A DNA stretch of 64,000 nucleotides, taken from the NCBI GenBank assembly GCA_947095535.1, contig OX352774.1, positions 74,896,416 to 74,960,415 on the forward strand, in the 5' to 3' direction. Position numbers and translations under genes: made by a program. Positions 62,730 through 64,000 of this stretch are shown here, one piece after another. The notes under the pieces were generated by a model, which worked only from the letters and a program-made list of their open reading frames with translations, did not search any database and was not told where the DNA came from. Positions within the stretch are counted from its first letter, which is position 1. Every line of letters begins with the position of its first letter. The stretch comes from Poecilobothrus nobilitatus. Its lineage: Eukaryota; Arthropoda; Insecta; Diptera; Dolichopodidae.

Positions 62730-63092
62730 TGTTTTTTCCTAAGGGAGGTGGGAATCTTTTAAAATCACCAAGAATTTCTCCTTAGTAGTTTCAAATTTTT
62801 ACTGACTAAACCCATCCATCTCCCTCCTTTAATTAATATAATGGGATGAAACCCCTATCTGTTAACGCAGTACATCGGCTATGGAGAAAGAATAGAACAA
62901 TAGGGTACGGAAACATTGAATTAAGAGTGGGACTGTAAAGAAACAATAAATCGGCCTATATATTATTATTAGATACTATTTTGCTATCAATGACAATATA
63001 GTCGTTACAAAAGTTACAACATGCAGTAGTATTATAACTTCACCTTGCTGCATGATATAATTATTCGAGATAATTTCCATTGTCACTGTAGC
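62730..63092. other. Patch of higher complexity, possible coding relic
   Basis: The less AT-rich segment includes GGGAGGTGGGAATC, ACCCATCCATCTCCCTCC and a 30-codon plus-strand frame at 62846-62938 (MKPLSVNAVHRLWRKNR then TIGYGNIELRVGL). On the minus strand CCTATTGTTCTATTCTTTCT followed by CCATAG resembles a splice acceptor. No family recognised. Confidence 0.25.
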
Positions 63093-63155
63093 AGCTATTA
63101 TTATTGATATTAGTATTATTAATATTATTATTATTAATATTATTATTATTTACTA
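63093..63155. repeat. (TTA)n trinucleotide microsatellite
   Basis: TTA/ATT units with a few substitutions over about 60 bases. Confidence 0.9.
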
Positions 63156-64000
63156 GAGAGTCATGGTTATTGGTAGAGTATAATAGTGACTTAACTATAT
63201 CTAATCTATACATAATATTATAATTTTCCCTTTTCTTGTATTTTCACGTTATATTTTTAAAATACCGTGTAATTAAATAGAAAACTTAACCGAATAAAAA
63301 GTTATTTTTCAGAAGGGTTATTTTCAAATTATATTGCACTTAAGAAATTCGAAGAAATATCGTTTCTCGTTTCAAAAGAAATTTCGCTTTCTTTACAATT
63401 ATAAGAAATTTCTTTTATCGATTTTAAAATTAAAATGACCAATAAAAATTTTAATAATTAAGTTTTTCTTGTATGATACATTATATTAATATTCAATTAT
63501 GTGTCTGTTTGAAAATTGAATTATGTAATTTGAACAGATGTTATGATTTTTTGATATATTATGTATATAACTAATGTATACGAATAAATAACATTGAATT
63601 CTCATTTGTACAATAAGTATAGTAAAAAATATAATGAAAATTTTCAACATAAAATATAAAAATATAAAATCATATCGTTATGAAAGAAATAAAGAAAAAA
63701 AATAAAATCTATTTTAAAATTAACACTACAATACTTTTTCTAAAATTAAACTTAAATCGAAATTACATTGTGAAAAATACATAAATTTTTTTTGTTTTTG
63801 TTTTTTTTCAATACGCAAAAGAAAAATTTCAAAAACTTTAATGGAATTTTTTTTTACACGTGCCGTAAATATTTCTAAGAAATAAAATTACATTTTTCAT
63901 TCTGATACAATAAATAATATGTCGATCGGCATCATAAAATTGCATTTATTTTGGTTATTGTAAGAATAATATGTATATATGTACATATGTACATATTATA
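63156..64000. other. AT-rich, nothing identified
   Basis: Ends in a TATGTACATATGTACATA-type simple repeat at 63971-63996. No gene or element recognised. Confidence 0.55.

Overview
The window is eukaryotic nuclear DNA, extremely A+T rich, with hundreds of A or T runs of ten or more, TA and TATG-type microsatellites, spliceosomal introns and many non-autonomous transposable elements. The one complete gene encodes an oligosaccharyltransferase OST3/OST6-type subunit (MAGT1/TUSC3, Drosophila Ostgamma). Its C-terminus (YPYSFLFK), short introns and flanking sequence style fit an insect, most likely a dipteran. The species is an inference and cannot be read from the sequence.

Layout. 1-12.8 kb: gene-poor DNA with a pentanucleotide microsatellite, at least five inverted-repeat (MITE-like) elements, two copies of a tRNA-derived SINE, a decayed LINE RNase H fragment and a tRNA-Ser-like relic. 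12.8-15.5 kb: a 50-base coding exon on the minus strand, ending in a consensus GTAAGT donor, with an A/T-run-rich upstream leader. This is the first coding exon of a gene whose remaining exons lie outside the window or were not found. 17.0-18.8 kb: the four-exon Ostgamma/MAGT1 gene on the plus strand. The two genes are divergent, and both have a paired AATGTCAA motif upstream. 18.8-64 kb: about 45 kb without a convincing conserved gene. It holds three more SINE copies, a second SINE-like insertion with a 12-base target duplication, several MITEs, a dispersed 88-base minisatellite (one locus bounded by terminal inverted repeats), G-run islands almost all on the plus strand, and a zero-length acceptor/donor junction at 60.86 kb that looks like a recursive splice site.

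Functionally, the only system that can be described with confidence is ER N-glycosylation, through the thioredoxin-fold oxidoreductase subunit of oligosaccharyltransferase. The most informative novelty lies in the repeats: new-looking SINE and MITE families with readable target duplications, one SINE nested inside a MITE, and a TIR element carrying a minisatellite that also occurs elsewhere. Also notable are the splice-signal hints that the desert belongs to one or more long transcription units. No prokaryotic, viral or CRISPR features were seen.
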